Shown here piece by piece: positions 17,661 to 27,366 of a stretch of 64,000 bases of DNA; the first letter of the stretch is position 1; each line of letters opens with the position of its first letter. The position numbers and the translations under genes are program-made. Location: positions 183,715-247,714 of the forward strand of contig NZ_LVJH01000029.1 of the NCBI RefSeq assembly GCF_001637205.1, in the 5' to 3' direction. Under the pieces are notes generated by a model. That model did not search any database. It was not told the origin of the DNA and was given only the letters and a program-made list of their open reading frames with translations. The stretch is from Paenibacillus glacialis (GTDB lineage: Bacteria; Bacillota; Bacilli; Paenibacillales; Paenibacillaceae).

Positions 17661-18500
17661 ATGTCGTACAAACAGATTAAATGGATGATCCTCTTTCTAC
17701 CTACGGTAACCGTTGGCTTATGGGAATACTTACGTCATAGTCACTTACTAAATTACATATCGATGGACCTAGGGAATTTTCTAAGCCCTGTCATTGTGTT
17801 TCTTACGAGTCTGACGTTATTGATGCCTTTATTTCGGATGTTAGAACATAACCAAGAGGAATTAAACCGTGAACGTGCGGAGAAAGCGGCGCTTGAAGCG
17901 AGAGAACTATTATCAAGAGAACTGCATGATGGGATCGCTCAGTCGCTATTCTTATTGTCCGTGCAGATCGACCGTGTTGATACTAAAACAATCACGCCTC
18001 AGGAGCAGGGGGAGATCCAAGAAATACGTAAGACGGTTCATGAAGTCAACCGGTATGCGCGTCAGGCTATCACGAATTTACGTTATCCAGCCACGACAGA
18101 AATGCATGAATTTGAAGACTCTATGAAAGCTAGAATTATGGATATTGCCGATGAGACATTAACGATCCAACCGTTCATTGAATGGACGATTCCTGATCAT
18201 TGCCTTGATTCAAGACAAAAAATAGAGATGCTAGCCTGTATCCGTGAATCCCTTCTTAATATTGCTAAACATGCACAAGCAACCGTTATTTCTATTCGTG
18301 GGGTTGGATCGGATGAGTCATGGAAGGTCCGTATCGAAGATAACGGAGTAGGGATGATGGATGACCTTGACTATTATCAAGACCGTTATGGTCTACGTAT
18401 TATGGTAGAAAGAGCTCGTGATCTTGGATGGAAAGTGTCCTTACCAGAGGTCTCCCATGGAGCGGTAGTTGAGATTAGAAAGGAGGCAATAACACAGTGA
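17661..18500 (+). CDS. Sensor histidine kinase, NarL/DesK family (HisKA_3)
   Basis: A membrane sensor kinase of 279 residues. Two N-terminal hydrophobic segments (about residues 8-24 and 38-58) flank a very short external loop, so sensing is probably intramembrane. A helical linker leads to the dimerisation box RELLSRELHDGIAQSL with phospho-acceptor His at residue 89, and a HATPase domain with EDNGVGM and YGLRIM follows. It overlaps its response regulator by 4 nt. The target is not evident from the neighbours: the next gene (KtrB) is convergent. Confidence 0.9.
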   Translation: MSYKQIKWMILFLPTVTVGLWEYLRHSHLLNYISMDLGNFLSPVIVFLTSLTLLMPLFRMLEHNQEELNRERAEKAALEARELLSRELHDGIAQSLFLLSVQIDRVDTKTITPQEQGEIQEIRKTVHEVNRYARQAITNLRYPATTEMHEFEDSMKARIMDIADETLTIQPFIEWTIPDHCLDSRQKIEMLACIRESLLNIAKHAQATVISIRGVGSDESWKVRIEDNGVGMMDDLDYYQDRYGLRIMVERARDLGWKVSLPEVSHGAVVEIRKEAITQ

Positions 18501-19174
18501 GTATATATCGCGTACTTATTGTTGATGATTCACAGCATGCGAGAGAGGCCATGATTGTTATATTAGCTGAAGATGACGATTATGAAGTCGTGGGGATTGT
18601 ATCAAGTGGAGAAGAGGCGATAGCTGTAACGGAGCAACTTATGCCCGATCTTATCCTAATGGATATTGAAATGCAGGGAATGGGAGGTCTTGAGGCAACT
18701 CGGATCATAAAATTACAATACCCTTATGTCAAAATAGTGATGATCACGGTATCGGATGATGTTGCTCATTTATTTGAAGCGCTTAAGCAGGGGGCTCAAG
18801 GTTATTTACTGAAAAATCTATCCCCGTCAACATGGCTTGCCTACTTACACGCGATTATGAGAGATGATGCTCCCCTTAGCCGTGAACTTGCTTATCAAAT
18901 TCTGAAGGAATTTCCGATTTCCGTAGCAAATGAGGATGATCCAATTCCATTGACTACAAGAGAAAGAGAAATATTAAACTGGGTTGCATCAGGCATGACG
19001 AATAAGGAAATTGCAGCTCAACTTGGTATCTCGGATCAGACGGTTAAGAATCATTTGAAAAATATACTACAGAAGCTTCATCTTGAGAATCGTGTGCAAT
19101 TAACTCGTTATGCTCTGGACAAAGGATTAGTTAACCGTAAAGCGGGACTATTCCCAAAGCGAAAGCGTTTATAA
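18497..19174 (+). CDS. Response regulator, NarL/LuxR family
   Basis: A 225-residue two-component regulator. The receiver domain has acidic DD at residues 10-11, the phosphorylation site Asp at about 56 (LILMDIEM) and the conserved Lys in YLLKNL. The LuxR-type HTH (LTTREREILNWVASGMTNKEIA) fills residues 150-210. The start is GTG, overlapping the kinase stop, with AGGAGG 10 nt upstream. It is partner to the kinase at 17661. Its regulon cannot be inferred here. Confidence 0.92.
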   Translation: MSIYRVLIVDDSQHAREAMIVILAEDDDYEVVGIVSSGEEAIAVTEQLMPDLILMDIEMQGMGGLEATRIIKLQYPYVKIVMITVSDDVAHLFEALKQGAQGYLLKNLSPSTWLAYLHAIMRDDAPLSRELAYQILKEFPISVANEDDPIPLTTREREILNWVASGMTNKEIAAQLGISDQTVKNHLKNILQKLHLENRVQLTRYALDKGLVNRKAGLFPKRKRL

Positions 19175-19175
19175 A

Positions 19176-19216
19176 AAAGAGCTTCACTGTCCTGCAAAGG
19201 ATCAGAGAAGCTCTTT
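19176..19216. terminator. Bidirectional terminator between the response regulator and ktrB
   Basis: AAAGAGCTTC and GAAGCTCTTT form the outer stem, with inner CTGTCCT/AGGATCAG pairing. A-runs and T-runs on both sides suit both convergent genes. Confidence 0.8.
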
Positions 19217-19220
19217 CATT

Positions 19221-20585
19221 TTATCCTATCGTAATTTTACCTTCTGGGTATCGGAATGATTCTTTCTGTGGCTTAGGACTTAATGCATAAGCTAATGTTA
19301 AAGGGCCAAGTCGGCCTAGGAACATCAGGAATGTAATCGCAATTTTTCCTACAGTTGAAAGCTCGGGTGTTAGTCCCATAGAGAGACCGGTCGTTCCGAA
19401 AGCTGAAGTTGCCTCGAATAGAATGGTCAGAAATTGACGATCTTCTGTAACGGATAATACCATGGTAAAGGCGATGACAAGTAGAAAAGATAATAGTGTT
19501 AATGTAATGGCTTTGTAGACAACTTCCTTCGAAATTCGGTTGCGGAAGAATACGACATCTTCTCTTCCTCGAGCCATGGTATACATGGCACCTATGAGAA
19601 TGGCAAAGGTGGTCACTTTAATCCCTCCACCTGTTGAACCTGGTGCTGCACCGATGAACATCCATATGATCATAAAGAATTGAGTAGATTGCCGTAACAT
19701 AGGGATGTCTAATGTCGTGATCCCGCCAGAACGTGTAGTGACCGATTGTAAGGTAGAGGCCATTATTTTGTCTGAAGGATTAAGACCTTGTAATGTATGT
19801 TCATTAGAATATTCAAAGATATAAATAACGATGGATCCAATCACAACCAGCGCCACTGAGACGGAGAGGACGACTTTGCTGTGAAGCGAAAGTTTTCTCG
19901 ACTTGCGAAATCCAAGTAAATCGGAAATAACGATAAAACCAATGCCTCCGAGAAAGATAAGTAACATAATCACAATACTTACAAAAGGGTCATTTACATA
20001 AGGACTGAAGCTGCTGAAAGGACCGTGTATGCTCCCAAAGATATCAAGACCAACGTTTGTAAATGAAGAGACACTATGAAATATCCCATAATATAAAGCT
20101 TGTCCGATAGACATGTCCAATGAAAAACGAATGGAAAGAAGTAACGCTCCGACCAATTCGATGGATAGAGAATAGAAAATGACTTTGCGCATGAGGCGCA
20201 CAATCCCCTCCATACTCCCATGATTCATAGCTTGTTGTAGAACGAGGCGCTCTTTAACAGATATACGTTTGTTAAACACTAAGGCAATTAACGTAGCCAT
20301 GGTTGTAAAACCAAGTCCGCCAATTTGACAAAGGCTTAATATCACTAATTCCCCAAAAGTAGATAGCTCTGTACCCGGATCGATAACAGCAAGACCAGTG
20401 ACACACGTTGCTGATGTAGCCATAAATAAGGCATTCATAAAGGATAAAGATACTCCTGTAGAAGATGCTATGGGTAACGATAGTAGAATAGTCCCTATTA
20501 GAATAATGAATGCGAAGCCGATTACTAGTATTTTGGGAGGTGTTAATAAGAAGCGATACACTTTATTTTTCTTCGTGAAATTCAT
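19221..20585 (-). CDS. ktrB: Potassium uptake protein, KtrB/TrkH family
   Basis: An integral membrane potassium translocating subunit of about 454 residues. All four pore-loop selectivity regions with their key glycines are visible: SATCVTGLAV, HSVSSFTNVGLD, TTRSGGITTLD and SAFGTTGLSMG. Length and the N-terminal PPKILVIGF match KtrB rather than the longer TrkH. No ktrA regulatory gene lies in the window, so it must pair with an unlinked KtrA or work alone. ATG 20585 has AAGTGAG 7 nt upstream; GTG 20597 is an alternative. Confidence 0.92.
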   Translation of the reverse strand: MNFTKKNKVYRFLLTPPKILVIGFAFIILIGTILLSLPIASSTGVSLSFMNALFMATSATCVTGLAVIDPGTELSTFGELVILSLCQIGGLGFTTMATLIALVFNKRISVKERLVLQQAMNHGSMEGIVRLMRKVIFYSLSIELVGALLLSIRFSLDMSIGQALYYGIFHSVSSFTNVGLDIFGSIHGPFSSFSPYVNDPFVSIVIMLLIFLGGIGFIVISDLLGFRKSRKLSLHSKVVLSVSVALVVIGSIVIYIFEYSNEHTLQGLNPSDKIMASTLQSVTTRSGGITTLDIPMLRQSTQFFMIIWMFIGAAPGSTGGGIKVTTFAILIGAMYTMARGREDVVFFRNRISKEVVYKAITLTLLSFLLVIAFTMVLSVTEDRQFLTILFEATSAFGTTGLSMGLTPELSTVGKIAITFLMFLGRLGPLTLAYALSPKPQKESFRYPEGKITIG

Positions 20586-20721
20586 TTCATTTCTCACTTT
20601 CTAGAATGTCATTCTTTCCATTATAGTGTACCCAAGATTGATAAGACAGTCCCCGACTCCCATTATTTCTTATCGTAAGTTATAATTTAATATAAACACT
20701 AAAAACTTGGAGGGATACATC

Positions 20722-21279
20722 ATGTTAAGACACGCAAAAAAGGAAGATGGACCTAAGGTTTCAAGATTACTTTATGATGCAATACATGACATTGCGCACC
20801 AATTGACAGGGCAAGAGAGTGAAGCTGATGCCGTTGATGTTCTGGAGAAATTCTTCGTTCAAGAAGAGGGCCGCTTAAGTTATCATCAAATGCTAGTGAA
20901 AGAAGTGAATGATGAGGTAGCTGGGGTTGTCGTATCTTACGCAGGTTCTGATGCTATTGTATTGGATAAACCGATTATTGAATACTTACGGAACGTAAAG
21001 AATGATCCGAATATCGTGCTAGACAAGGAAGCCGATGAGGATGAATATTATATAGATACCCTCTCTGTATCTCCGGCATACGGAAGACGAGGTATCGGTA
21101 AGGAACTTATGTTAGCCGTTGAGAATGAAGCGAGAGATCGAAACTTCACTCGAATTGCATTGGCTGTAGATATTGATAACGCGGGCGCATATGCTTTGTA
21201 TCAGAGATCAGGATATATCGTGGATAAAGAAATATCGATCAACGATCACATGTATTATCATATGGTGAAGTCAATATAA
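20722..21279 (+). CDS. GNAT family N-acetyltransferase
   Basis: A 185-residue GNAT acetyltransferase. The acetyl-CoA binding motif A is clear: YIDTLSVSPAYGRRGIGKELM (with the Q/RxxGxG/A-type loop RRGIGK), followed by the motif B stretch AYALYQRSGY. The substrate is unknown. ATG 20722 is chosen with GGAGGG 7 nt upstream. It is followed after 34 bp by pepF, so the two may be co-transcribed. Confidence 0.9.
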   Translation: MLRHAKKEDGPKVSRLLYDAIHDIAHQLTGQESEADAVDVLEKFFVQEEGRLSYHQMLVKEVNDEVAGVVVSYAGSDAIVLDKPIIEYLRNVKNDPNIVLDKEADEDEYYIDTLSVSPAYGRRGIGKELMLAVENEARDRNFTRIALAVDIDNAGAYALYQRSGYIVDKEISINDHMYYHMVKSI

Positions 21280-21313
21280 TGATAAAATGTTTGTATGAGA
21301 GGGGCACGAGAAG

Positions 21314-23113
21314 ATGGAGAAGATCATGAAACGTTCAGAAGTACTTGAAGAAATGACATGGAATTTAGACGATCTTTTTACGAGTGTGGAGTCTTGGGAG
21401 ATTGAACTTAGTTCTATCCGCGAGGACGTAAAGTCTGTAACAAAGTATAAAGGTCGTTTAAATGAAGGCTCAGAAACGTTGTTAGCATGTCTTAATGCGC
21501 AAGAGGCATTGCATATGAGAGTCTCTCGTGCGGCGACATTTGCACACTTACGTCAGACAGAGGATGGAACGAACCCAGATCATCTCGTGAACTCAGCTAA
21601 ATCGGGAGATATGGTATCGAATATTGCATCTCAATTAACTTTTATCAATTCTGAGATCATTGCATTACCTGATGGTACTGTAGAAGGGTATCTTGAAGAG
21701 AATGCGGGGTTATCAGATTACCGGAGAAGTATTCACCTGTTGCTCAAGACGAAACCTCATCGTCTAAGTTCTGAAACCGAGAGTGTGCTTGCATCGATGA
21801 GTGAGGTCTTTAACTCACCCTATCGTGTTTATCTGCGAGCGAAGTTATCTGATATGACGTTTGAAAATGTAACGGATGAGGGTGGCAACTCCTTGCCAGT
21901 ATCATTTCCATTATACGAGAATACATATGAGCAATCGACAGATACGACGCTTCGACGTTCTGCATTTGCTTCCTTTAGTCGCTCTCTTCGTACATATCAG
22001 AATACATTCGCTGAAGCCTACGCGACGGAAGTTAAGAAGCAGGTCGTACTATCTCGTCTACGTGGTTATGAGTCTGTAACTGAGATGCTTCTGCAACCAC
22101 AACAAGTAACTACAGAAATGTATGACCAGGTCCTTGATACGATACAAGAACAATTGGCACCACATATGCGTCGCTTCGCCAATTTGAAGAAACGTGTGTT
22201 AGGGCTTGATCAAATGTACTTTGCTGATCTAAAGGCACCACTTGATCCTGAATTCAGTCCAAGTACGACCTATTCAGAAGCATGTCAGTTGATCCAAGAT
22301 GCACTTGGCATTCTAGGATCAGAATATGGTGAGATTGTGAACTCAGCGTTCAATGATAGATGGGTAGATTATGCGAATAATGTAGGTAAGTCGACGGGGG
22401 CATTTTGCTCTTCAGCCTACGGAGAACACTCCTACATCCTAATGACATGGGCAGATAATATGCGAGGGGCATTCACACTAGCGCATGAGGTGGGACATGC
22501 TGGACATCTGATGCTTGCAGCTAAGAATCAGCGCTTAACGAACGCCCGTCCATCGACGTATTTTATTGAAGCGCCATCGACATTGAATGAACTTCTACTC
22601 GCCGACCATTTGATGGCGAATTCAGAAGACGATCGTATGAAAAGGTGGGTTATTCTACAACTACTGAACACGTACTATCATAACTTTGTGACACATTTAC
22701 TTGAAGGAGAACTTCAGCGTCGTGTCTATCGATTAGCGATGAACGATGAGCCTATCACGGCTAAAGTTCTATCAGAACTAAAAGGAGAGATTCTGACTTC
22801 CTTCTGGGGAGACTCCGTTGAAATTGACGAAGATGCGAAGTTGACATGGATGCGCCAGCCACATTATTATATGGGTCTTTATCCGTACACCTATGCAGCT
22901 GGATTGAGCGCCTCTACAGCGGTTGCACAGATTATTCGTGAAGAGGGACAACCTGCCATTGATCGATGGTTGGAAGTTCTCAAAGCGGGTGGAAGCATGA
23001 CTCCGCTAGAGCTTATGAAGCTAGCAGGTGTAGATATGTCAGACGAGTATCCAATTATTTCTGCGGTTAACTATGTGGGTTCTTTGATAGATGAACTTGA
23101 ATCTCTCTTTTAA
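21314..23113 (+). CDS. pepF: Oligoendopeptidase F
   Basis: A cytoplasmic M3B zinc peptidase of 599 residues, the full length for PepF. The zinc motif is HEVGH (about residue 390, in FTLAHEVGHAGH) with the downstream Glu in IEAPSTLNE. The N-terminus RSEVLEEMTWNLDDLF is typical. GAGAGGGG lies upstream of the ATG. It cleaves oligopeptides of about 7-17 residues in known members. It is only distantly like the M3 peptidase at the left edge, which belongs to another subgroup. Confidence 0.95.
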   Translation: MEKIMKRSEVLEEMTWNLDDLFTSVESWEIELSSIREDVKSVTKYKGRLNEGSETLLACLNAQEALHMRVSRAATFAHLRQTEDGTNPDHLVNSAKSGDMVSNIASQLTFINSEIIALPDGTVEGYLEENAGLSDYRRSIHLLLKTKPHRLSSETESVLASMSEVFNSPYRVYLRAKLSDMTFENVTDEGGNSLPVSFPLYENTYEQSTDTTLRRSAFASFSRSLRTYQNTFAEAYATEVKKQVVLSRLRGYESVTEMLLQPQQVTTEMYDQVLDTIQEQLAPHMRRFANLKKRVLGLDQMYFADLKAPLDPEFSPSTTYSEACQLIQDALGILGSEYGEIVNSAFNDRWVDYANNVGKSTGAFCSSAYGEHSYILMTWADNMRGAFTLAHEVGHAGHLMLAAKNQRLTNARPSTYFIEAPSTLNELLLADHLMANSEDDRMKRWVILQLLNTYYHNFVTHLLEGELQRRVYRLAMNDEPITAKVLSELKGEILTSFWGDSVEIDEDAKLTWMRQPHYYMGLYPYTYAAGLSASTAVAQIIREEGQPAIDRWLEVLKAGGSMTPLELMKLAGVDMSDEYPIISAVNYVGSLIDELESLF

Positions 23114-23140
23114 CGGTCAAACCTTCCATTATTTGATCAT

Positions 23141-23205
23141 AAAAGCCTTCGCTTTAATTTGATAGGATAGACTAGCACTCTATTCTATTAAAAAGTGAGG
23201 CTTTT
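23141..23205 (+). promoter_or_regulatory. Long hairpin that buries the Shine-Dalgarno of the SLH-GH18 gene
   Basis: AAAAGCCT (23141-23148) pairs with AGGCTTTT (23198-23205), extended by CGCTTT/AAAGTG, with an inner stem ATAGGATAG/CTATTCTAT. The right arm contains the AGTGAGG ribosome site of the TTG-initiated gene at 23209. It could act as the pepF terminator, a translational lid, or both. Confidence 0.55.
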
Positions 23206-23208
23206 CTC

Positions 23209-24828
23209 TTGAACAAAAATGGCATACATAAAGTAATCTTTAAGATTAGTACGCTAATGGTACTAATAATATCTATCAGCATCACATCTATTCCTTCGGT
23301 CCTTGCAGCTAATGCAAGTAACAAAATTCCTTTTGACGATATTACGAATAGTTATGCTCAGAAGGAAATTATTCGGTTAGCTAGCCTAAATATTCTTAAT
23401 GGTACGGGCCCCCGAACATTTTCCCCTCAGAAACCTGTAACTAGGGCTGAATTTACAGTTATGATCAATAGATTGTTACGATTGGAAGCGGTAGATAGCG
23501 CTATTGCTGCGTTTACTGATGTTCGTAAGAATGATTGGTATTATGGGTGGATACAAGCGGGGCTGAACTTAGGTATTGTCGATGGGGTCCGTCCGGGGAT
23601 ATTCGAACCTCAGAAGCAGATCAGTCGTCAAGAAGTTGCTGCGCTGATTGTGAGAGCTACAAAGATGAAAGCTGGGTCCACATCAAGCAGTCTTCCATTC
23701 GTTGATTCCAACAAGGTCGCTTCGTGGGCTATTCCATACGTATATACGATTCACAAGAATTCAATTATGTCAGGGGAAGGGAACAAATTCCGTCCAAATG
23801 ACGCTATGACGAGGCAAGAAACAGCAGTCGTACTAGCTCGAATCCTTGATTCACCATTCGGAGTTAAAGTCAGTAAGGGACAACAAACCTCTGTAATTCA
23901 AATGGGATGGCAATATGATAGCACAACAACGCAATTCATCAATCAAATTGAATCGTCTAACATCAACACGTTGGTGCCTAGATGGTTCTATCTAGAGAAT
24001 AACGGTGTGGTATCGGATAATTCCAATAAAGAGTTAATGACATACGCATCAAAGCATAACAAGAAGATATGGGCTATGCTTGGGAATCGTTCGAATTCCG
24101 AACTGACCCATACGATATTATCAAGTTCAATAACGAGGAATAAAGTGATCCAACAATTGACTAGCTATGTTAAAAAATATAAGCTGGCCGGTATTAATGT
24201 CGATTTTGAAAGTGTTGATCCTATTGATCGTGACAATCTAACTGCCTTTATATCAGCGTTATCCAATGAATTGCACAAGATAGGTGCCGTTACATCAATT
24301 GATGTATCTCCCGATTTAGGGACGGATTGGACGGATGGGTTCGATTATGCGAAACTCGGGAAATCCGCAGATTATGTTGTCCTGATGAGTTATGATGAGC
24401 ATTGGTCAACATCTCCAAAAGCCGGATCTGTGTCCTCACTTCCTTGGGTAGAGAAGGCATTGAACAAATTGATCCTTTCTGTACCTGCTAAAAAAGTGAT
24501 TGTTGCACTGCCATTCTATACACGTGATTGGTCTTATACTTCAAAGGGTGTCGTATCCGATGAATTATCATTATTACTACAGAATCAACGGATTAGTGCC
24601 ATGAACGCCAAGCTCTCATGGAACAATACTACGGGTCAATATGTAGCTACGTATTCAAAACAAGGTACGAAACATAGCATTTGGGCGGAAGATAGTCGCT
24701 CTCTTTCGATTAAAGCTCATATGGCTGCAAAGAAAGGCATCGCGGGATATGGGTATTGGTACATGGGCGCTGAAAGCCGTGATATTTGGGCTGCCTTGAG
24801 GAATGTTGTCAAATATTCAGCCTACTAA
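23209..24828 (+). CDS. SLH-domain glycoside hydrolase family 18 protein (YaaH/YdhD-like cell-wall hydrolase)
   Basis: A secreted surface enzyme of 539 residues. A signal peptide (cleavage near SVLAA, residue 34) is followed by three SLH domains (about 41-90, 101-150 and 163-212), which bind pyruvylated secondary wall polymer. A GH18 domain fills 225-539 with the catalytic motif GINVDFE (Glu at about 334) in the form found in spore cortex/peptidoglycan-active YaaH-type enzymes rather than classic chitinases. The start codon is TTG with AGTGAGG 8 nt upstream, inside a long hairpin. Confidence 0.9.
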   Translation: MNKNGIHKVIFKISTLMVLIISISITSIPSVLAANASNKIPFDDITNSYAQKEIIRLASLNILNGTGPRTFSPQKPVTRAEFTVMINRLLRLEAVDSAIAAFTDVRKNDWYYGWIQAGLNLGIVDGVRPGIFEPQKQISRQEVAALIVRATKMKAGSTSSSLPFVDSNKVASWAIPYVYTIHKNSIMSGEGNKFRPNDAMTRQETAVVLARILDSPFGVKVSKGQQTSVIQMGWQYDSTTTQFINQIESSNINTLVPRWFYLENNGVVSDNSNKELMTYASKHNKKIWAMLGNRSNSELTHTILSSSITRNKVIQQLTSYVKKYKLAGINVDFESVDPIDRDNLTAFISALSNELHKIGAVTSIDVSPDLGTDWTDGFDYAKLGKSADYVVLMSYDEHWSTSPKAGSVSSLPWVEKALNKLILSVPAKKVIVALPFYTRDWSYTSKGVVSDELSLLLQNQRISAMNAKLSWNNTTGQYVATYSKQGTKHSIWAEDSRSLSIKAHMAAKKGIAGYGYWYMGAESRDIWAALRNVVKYSAY

Positions 24829-24861
24829 ATGATTGAAACCCAAACACGAGAGGAATCAACA

Positions 24862-25761
24862 ATGAAGAAATCATCATCACCTATTCCTATCATCATACCG
24901 CTTCTCATCGGCGTTATTGCAGTCTCTTTTTCTGCTATATTCGTGAAATGGTCTAGCGCACCTGCATCGATTCAGGGGATGTATAGACTTCTATTTGCGG
25001 TATTAATTATGTTGCCCTTCGGAATTCGACGAGTATCTGAGTTCCGAGCGGTATCATTTAAGAACTGGCTCCTTTTAGGAGCATCCGGTTTTTTCCTAGC
25101 ATTACATTTCTTGTTGTGGATGGGTTCATTAAAGTATACGACGGTGTCGAGTTCAACGATTATATTGGCACTTGAGCCCGTATTTATCTGGTGTGGGGCG
25201 TATTTTATATTCAAAGAAAGAATATCCACATTCGCAAAGATAGGAATGCTAATTGCTGTTGCAGGTGCTGCCTTGATCGGGTGGGGAGATGTTGGTATTT
25301 CAAGTGCTAATCTATATGGGGATTTATTATCTTTCTTAGGTACCATGGCCGTTGCCGTTCATATGTTAATCGGACAGAAATTAATGTCACAAGTATCGGC
25401 ATATGTATACAACTTGTCTGTATTCTCCGCAGCAGTGGTCGTCTTTGCTCTCTATAATGTGATGAGGGGAGTATCCTTTACGAATTATAATGACCAAGAG
25501 TGGGGGATATTCCTTCTATTAGCCATCGTTCCAACGGTGTTCGGACATATGTTATTTAATTGGTTACTACAGTATATATCTGCAACGACTGTTTCGATGA
25601 GTATTCTGGGGGAGCCGATTGGCGCGAGCTTGCTTGCATTTATTTTGTTAAATGAGACCATGAGTTGGATACAAATCAGTGGGGGTCTAATGGCTATTGC
25701 CGGTATGATTCTTTTCATGCGAGTAACGGGTAGTAAGAATAAAAGTGAAGCAATAGATTAG
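24862..25761 (+). CDS. EamA/DMT family transporter
   Basis: A drug/metabolite transporter superfamily membrane protein of 299 residues with ten hydrophobic segments arranged as two EamA repeats (first ending near SSSTIILALEPVFIW, second with SMSILGEPIGASLLA). Substrates of this family vary. ATG 24862 is chosen because GAGAGGA lies about 8 nt upstream; the frame is open to an ATG at 24829 that abuts the previous stop, but that codon has no ribosome site. Confidence 0.88.
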   Translation: MKKSSSPIPIIIPLLIGVIAVSFSAIFVKWSSAPASIQGMYRLLFAVLIMLPFGIRRVSEFRAVSFKNWLLLGASGFFLALHFLLWMGSLKYTTVSSSTIILALEPVFIWCGAYFIFKERISTFAKIGMLIAVAGAALIGWGDVGISSANLYGDLLSFLGTMAVAVHMLIGQKLMSQVSAYVYNLSVFSAAVVVFALYNVMRGVSFTNYNDQEWGIFLLLAIVPTVFGHMLFNWLLQYISATTVSMSILGEPIGASLLAFILLNETMSWIQISGGLMAIAGMILFMRVTGSKNKSEAID

Positions 25762-25835
25762 GGATGGATGGATTGAATAATGTTATAAAATAGACAATGA
25801 TACTGTTCTATTCATGCATTTTTTAGTCAGTACTT

Positions 25836-25864
25836 TTGTATGCTATACGAAGATGGTGTATAAT
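25836..25864 (+). promoter_or_regulatory. Sigma-A promoter of map
   Basis: TTGTAT and a perfect TATAAT are separated by 17 bp, 87 bp upstream of the map start. A second TATAAT at about 25912 has no good -35. Confidence 0.6.
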
Positions 25865-25950
25865 CTTATTGTTTGGACTTAATTTTCTTTCACCAACTCG
25901 ACATAGTCTGGTTATAATAAGAAGACCATAATAGAATGAGGGATAAGAAC

Positions 25951-26703
25951 ATGATTACGATAAAGACGAAAGAACAAATCCAGAAGATGAAGTTAGCTGG
26001 TGAAATATTAGCGGCGTGTCATCGAGAGATCAGTAAGATGATTGTTCCTGGAATAGCTACTTTGGAGATCGATAAATTCGCTGAGGAGTTTATGATTAAG
26101 AACGGAGCTACACCTGAACAAAAAGGGTATAATGGTTATCGATTTGCAACTTGTGCATCCGTGAATGATGTCATATGTCATGGATTTCCAACGCATACGA
26201 AGTTAAAAGAAGGCGATATCGTTACCATTGATATGGTCGTTAATCTAAACGGATGGCTTGCTGATTCAGCTTGGTCTTACCCTGTAGGTCAAGTATCTGA
26301 GAAATCACAGAAACTCTTAGATGTAACAAAGGAATCTCTTTATAAGGGTATCGAGATGGCAGTGGTAGGCAACCGAATTGGAGATATTTCACATGCCATT
26401 CAGGTCTATGCGGAAGCGGAAGGGTTCTCTGTCGTTAAAGAATTCATCGGACATGGTATTGGTAAGGATATGCATGAAGAACCTCAGGTTCCTCATTATG
26501 GTCCACCAAATGTAGGTCCAAGACTGAAGGAAGGCATGGTTATTACGATCGAGCCGATGCTTAATACAGGTACGTACCGTAGCAAAATAGATGCAGATGG
26601 TTGGACAGCTAGAACGCTTGATGGCGGTTTGTCTGCACAATATGAACATACTTTAGCAATCACTGCGGATGGTCCAATCATTTTGACGGATCAGAACGTA
26701 TAA
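25951..26703 (+). CDS. map: Type I methionine aminopeptidase
   Basis: A 250-residue cobalt/manganese-dependent aminopeptidase that removes the initiator Met. The metal ligands are visible: D in TIDMVVNLNGW and D in LADSAW, H in FIGHGIG, E in TIEPML and E in YEHTLAI. It is monocistronic with its own promoter and a perfect terminator. Being away from the ribosomal protein cluster, it is probably the second (MapB-like) copy. ATG 25951 has GAGGGA 6 nt upstream; ATG 25936 is the weaker choice. Confidence 0.95.
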   Translation: MITIKTKEQIQKMKLAGEILAACHREISKMIVPGIATLEIDKFAEEFMIKNGATPEQKGYNGYRFATCASVNDVICHGFPTHTKLKEGDIVTIDMVVNLNGWLADSAWSYPVGQVSEKSQKLLDVTKESLYKGIEMAVVGNRIGDISHAIQVYAEAEGFSVVKEFIGHGIGKDMHEEPQVPHYGPPNVGPRLKEGMVITIEPMLNTGTYRSKIDADGWTARTLDGGLSAQYEHTLAITADGPIILTDQNV

Positions 26704-26715
26704 GTTGAATTAACG

Positions 26716-26749
26716 AAAAAGGGAGGCAACAATTGTTGCCTCCCTTTTT
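26716..26749. terminator. Bidirectional terminator between map and the pentapeptide gene
   Basis: A perfect 15-bp stem AAAAAGGGAGGCAAC/GTTGCCTCCCTTTTT with an AATT loop serves both convergent genes. Confidence 0.93.
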
Positions 26750-26757
26750 ATTATTAG

Positions 26758-27366
26758 TTAGTCTATTCGTGCTCCATAAGACCGAGCGAAAGAAGAAGCT
26801 TGAATGAGATCCATTCTAACGCCTTTAATATCAAGTGATTTAAAGTCAATCCCATCGAGAATAGCACCTCGTAAATCAGATCCTTGTAGTCTGGCATTGC
26901 TCAGTTGAACCCGAGTTAAATCGGCATCTCTAAGATCTGCCTTTTCTAAATTGGCTTGATATAAATCGGCTTCCATAAAGCGAATTTTGCGTAAATCTTG
27001 CTTGCCAAAGTTCACATGCCGAAGATTGGTGTAGGACCAATCACCTTCAAGAATGGTGATGCCATCCATTCTTGCTTCAGCGAAGTCAGAACCTACCATT
27101 TTACAGTTATCGAATTTGGATACAAATAGATTGCTACCATGGAATCGGCAATTAGTATAAGCAGAACCGATATGCTGTGAAGCATTAAGATTGGCATTCG
27201 AAAAGTTACAATTGATAAATTGGCAGTTCGTCGTTAATACTTCTTCTAATGCTGTGCCATTAAAGTTACATTCATGAAATGTGCAATTTCTCAGTTCCCC
27301 GTAACATAAATCAGAATTACTGAAATCTACATGATCATACTGTTGATCTATATGGATAAACATCAT
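26758..27366 (-). CDS. Pentapeptide repeat protein (Qnr/MfpA-like architecture)
   Basis: A 202-residue protein made almost wholly of A(D/N)LXX-type pentapeptide repeats in two blocks, with a break near residue 105-115 (ILEGDWSYTNLRHVN). Right-handed quadrilateral beta-helices of this size mimic DNA and protect gyrase in Qnr and MfpA proteins. The length is slightly below Qnr (about 215). Whether this one gives quinolone tolerance is not shown. AGGAG lies just upstream of the ATG. Confidence 0.88.
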   Translation of the reverse strand: MMFIHIDQQYDHVDFSNSDLCYGELRNCTFHECNFNGTALEEVLTTNCQFINCNFSNANLNASQHIGSAYTNCRFHGSNLFVSKFDNCKMVGSDFAEARMDGITILEGDWSYTNLRHVNFGKQDLRKIRFMEADLYQANLEKADLRDADLTRVQLSNARLQGSDLRGAILDGIDFKSLDIKGVRMDLIQASSFARSYGARID

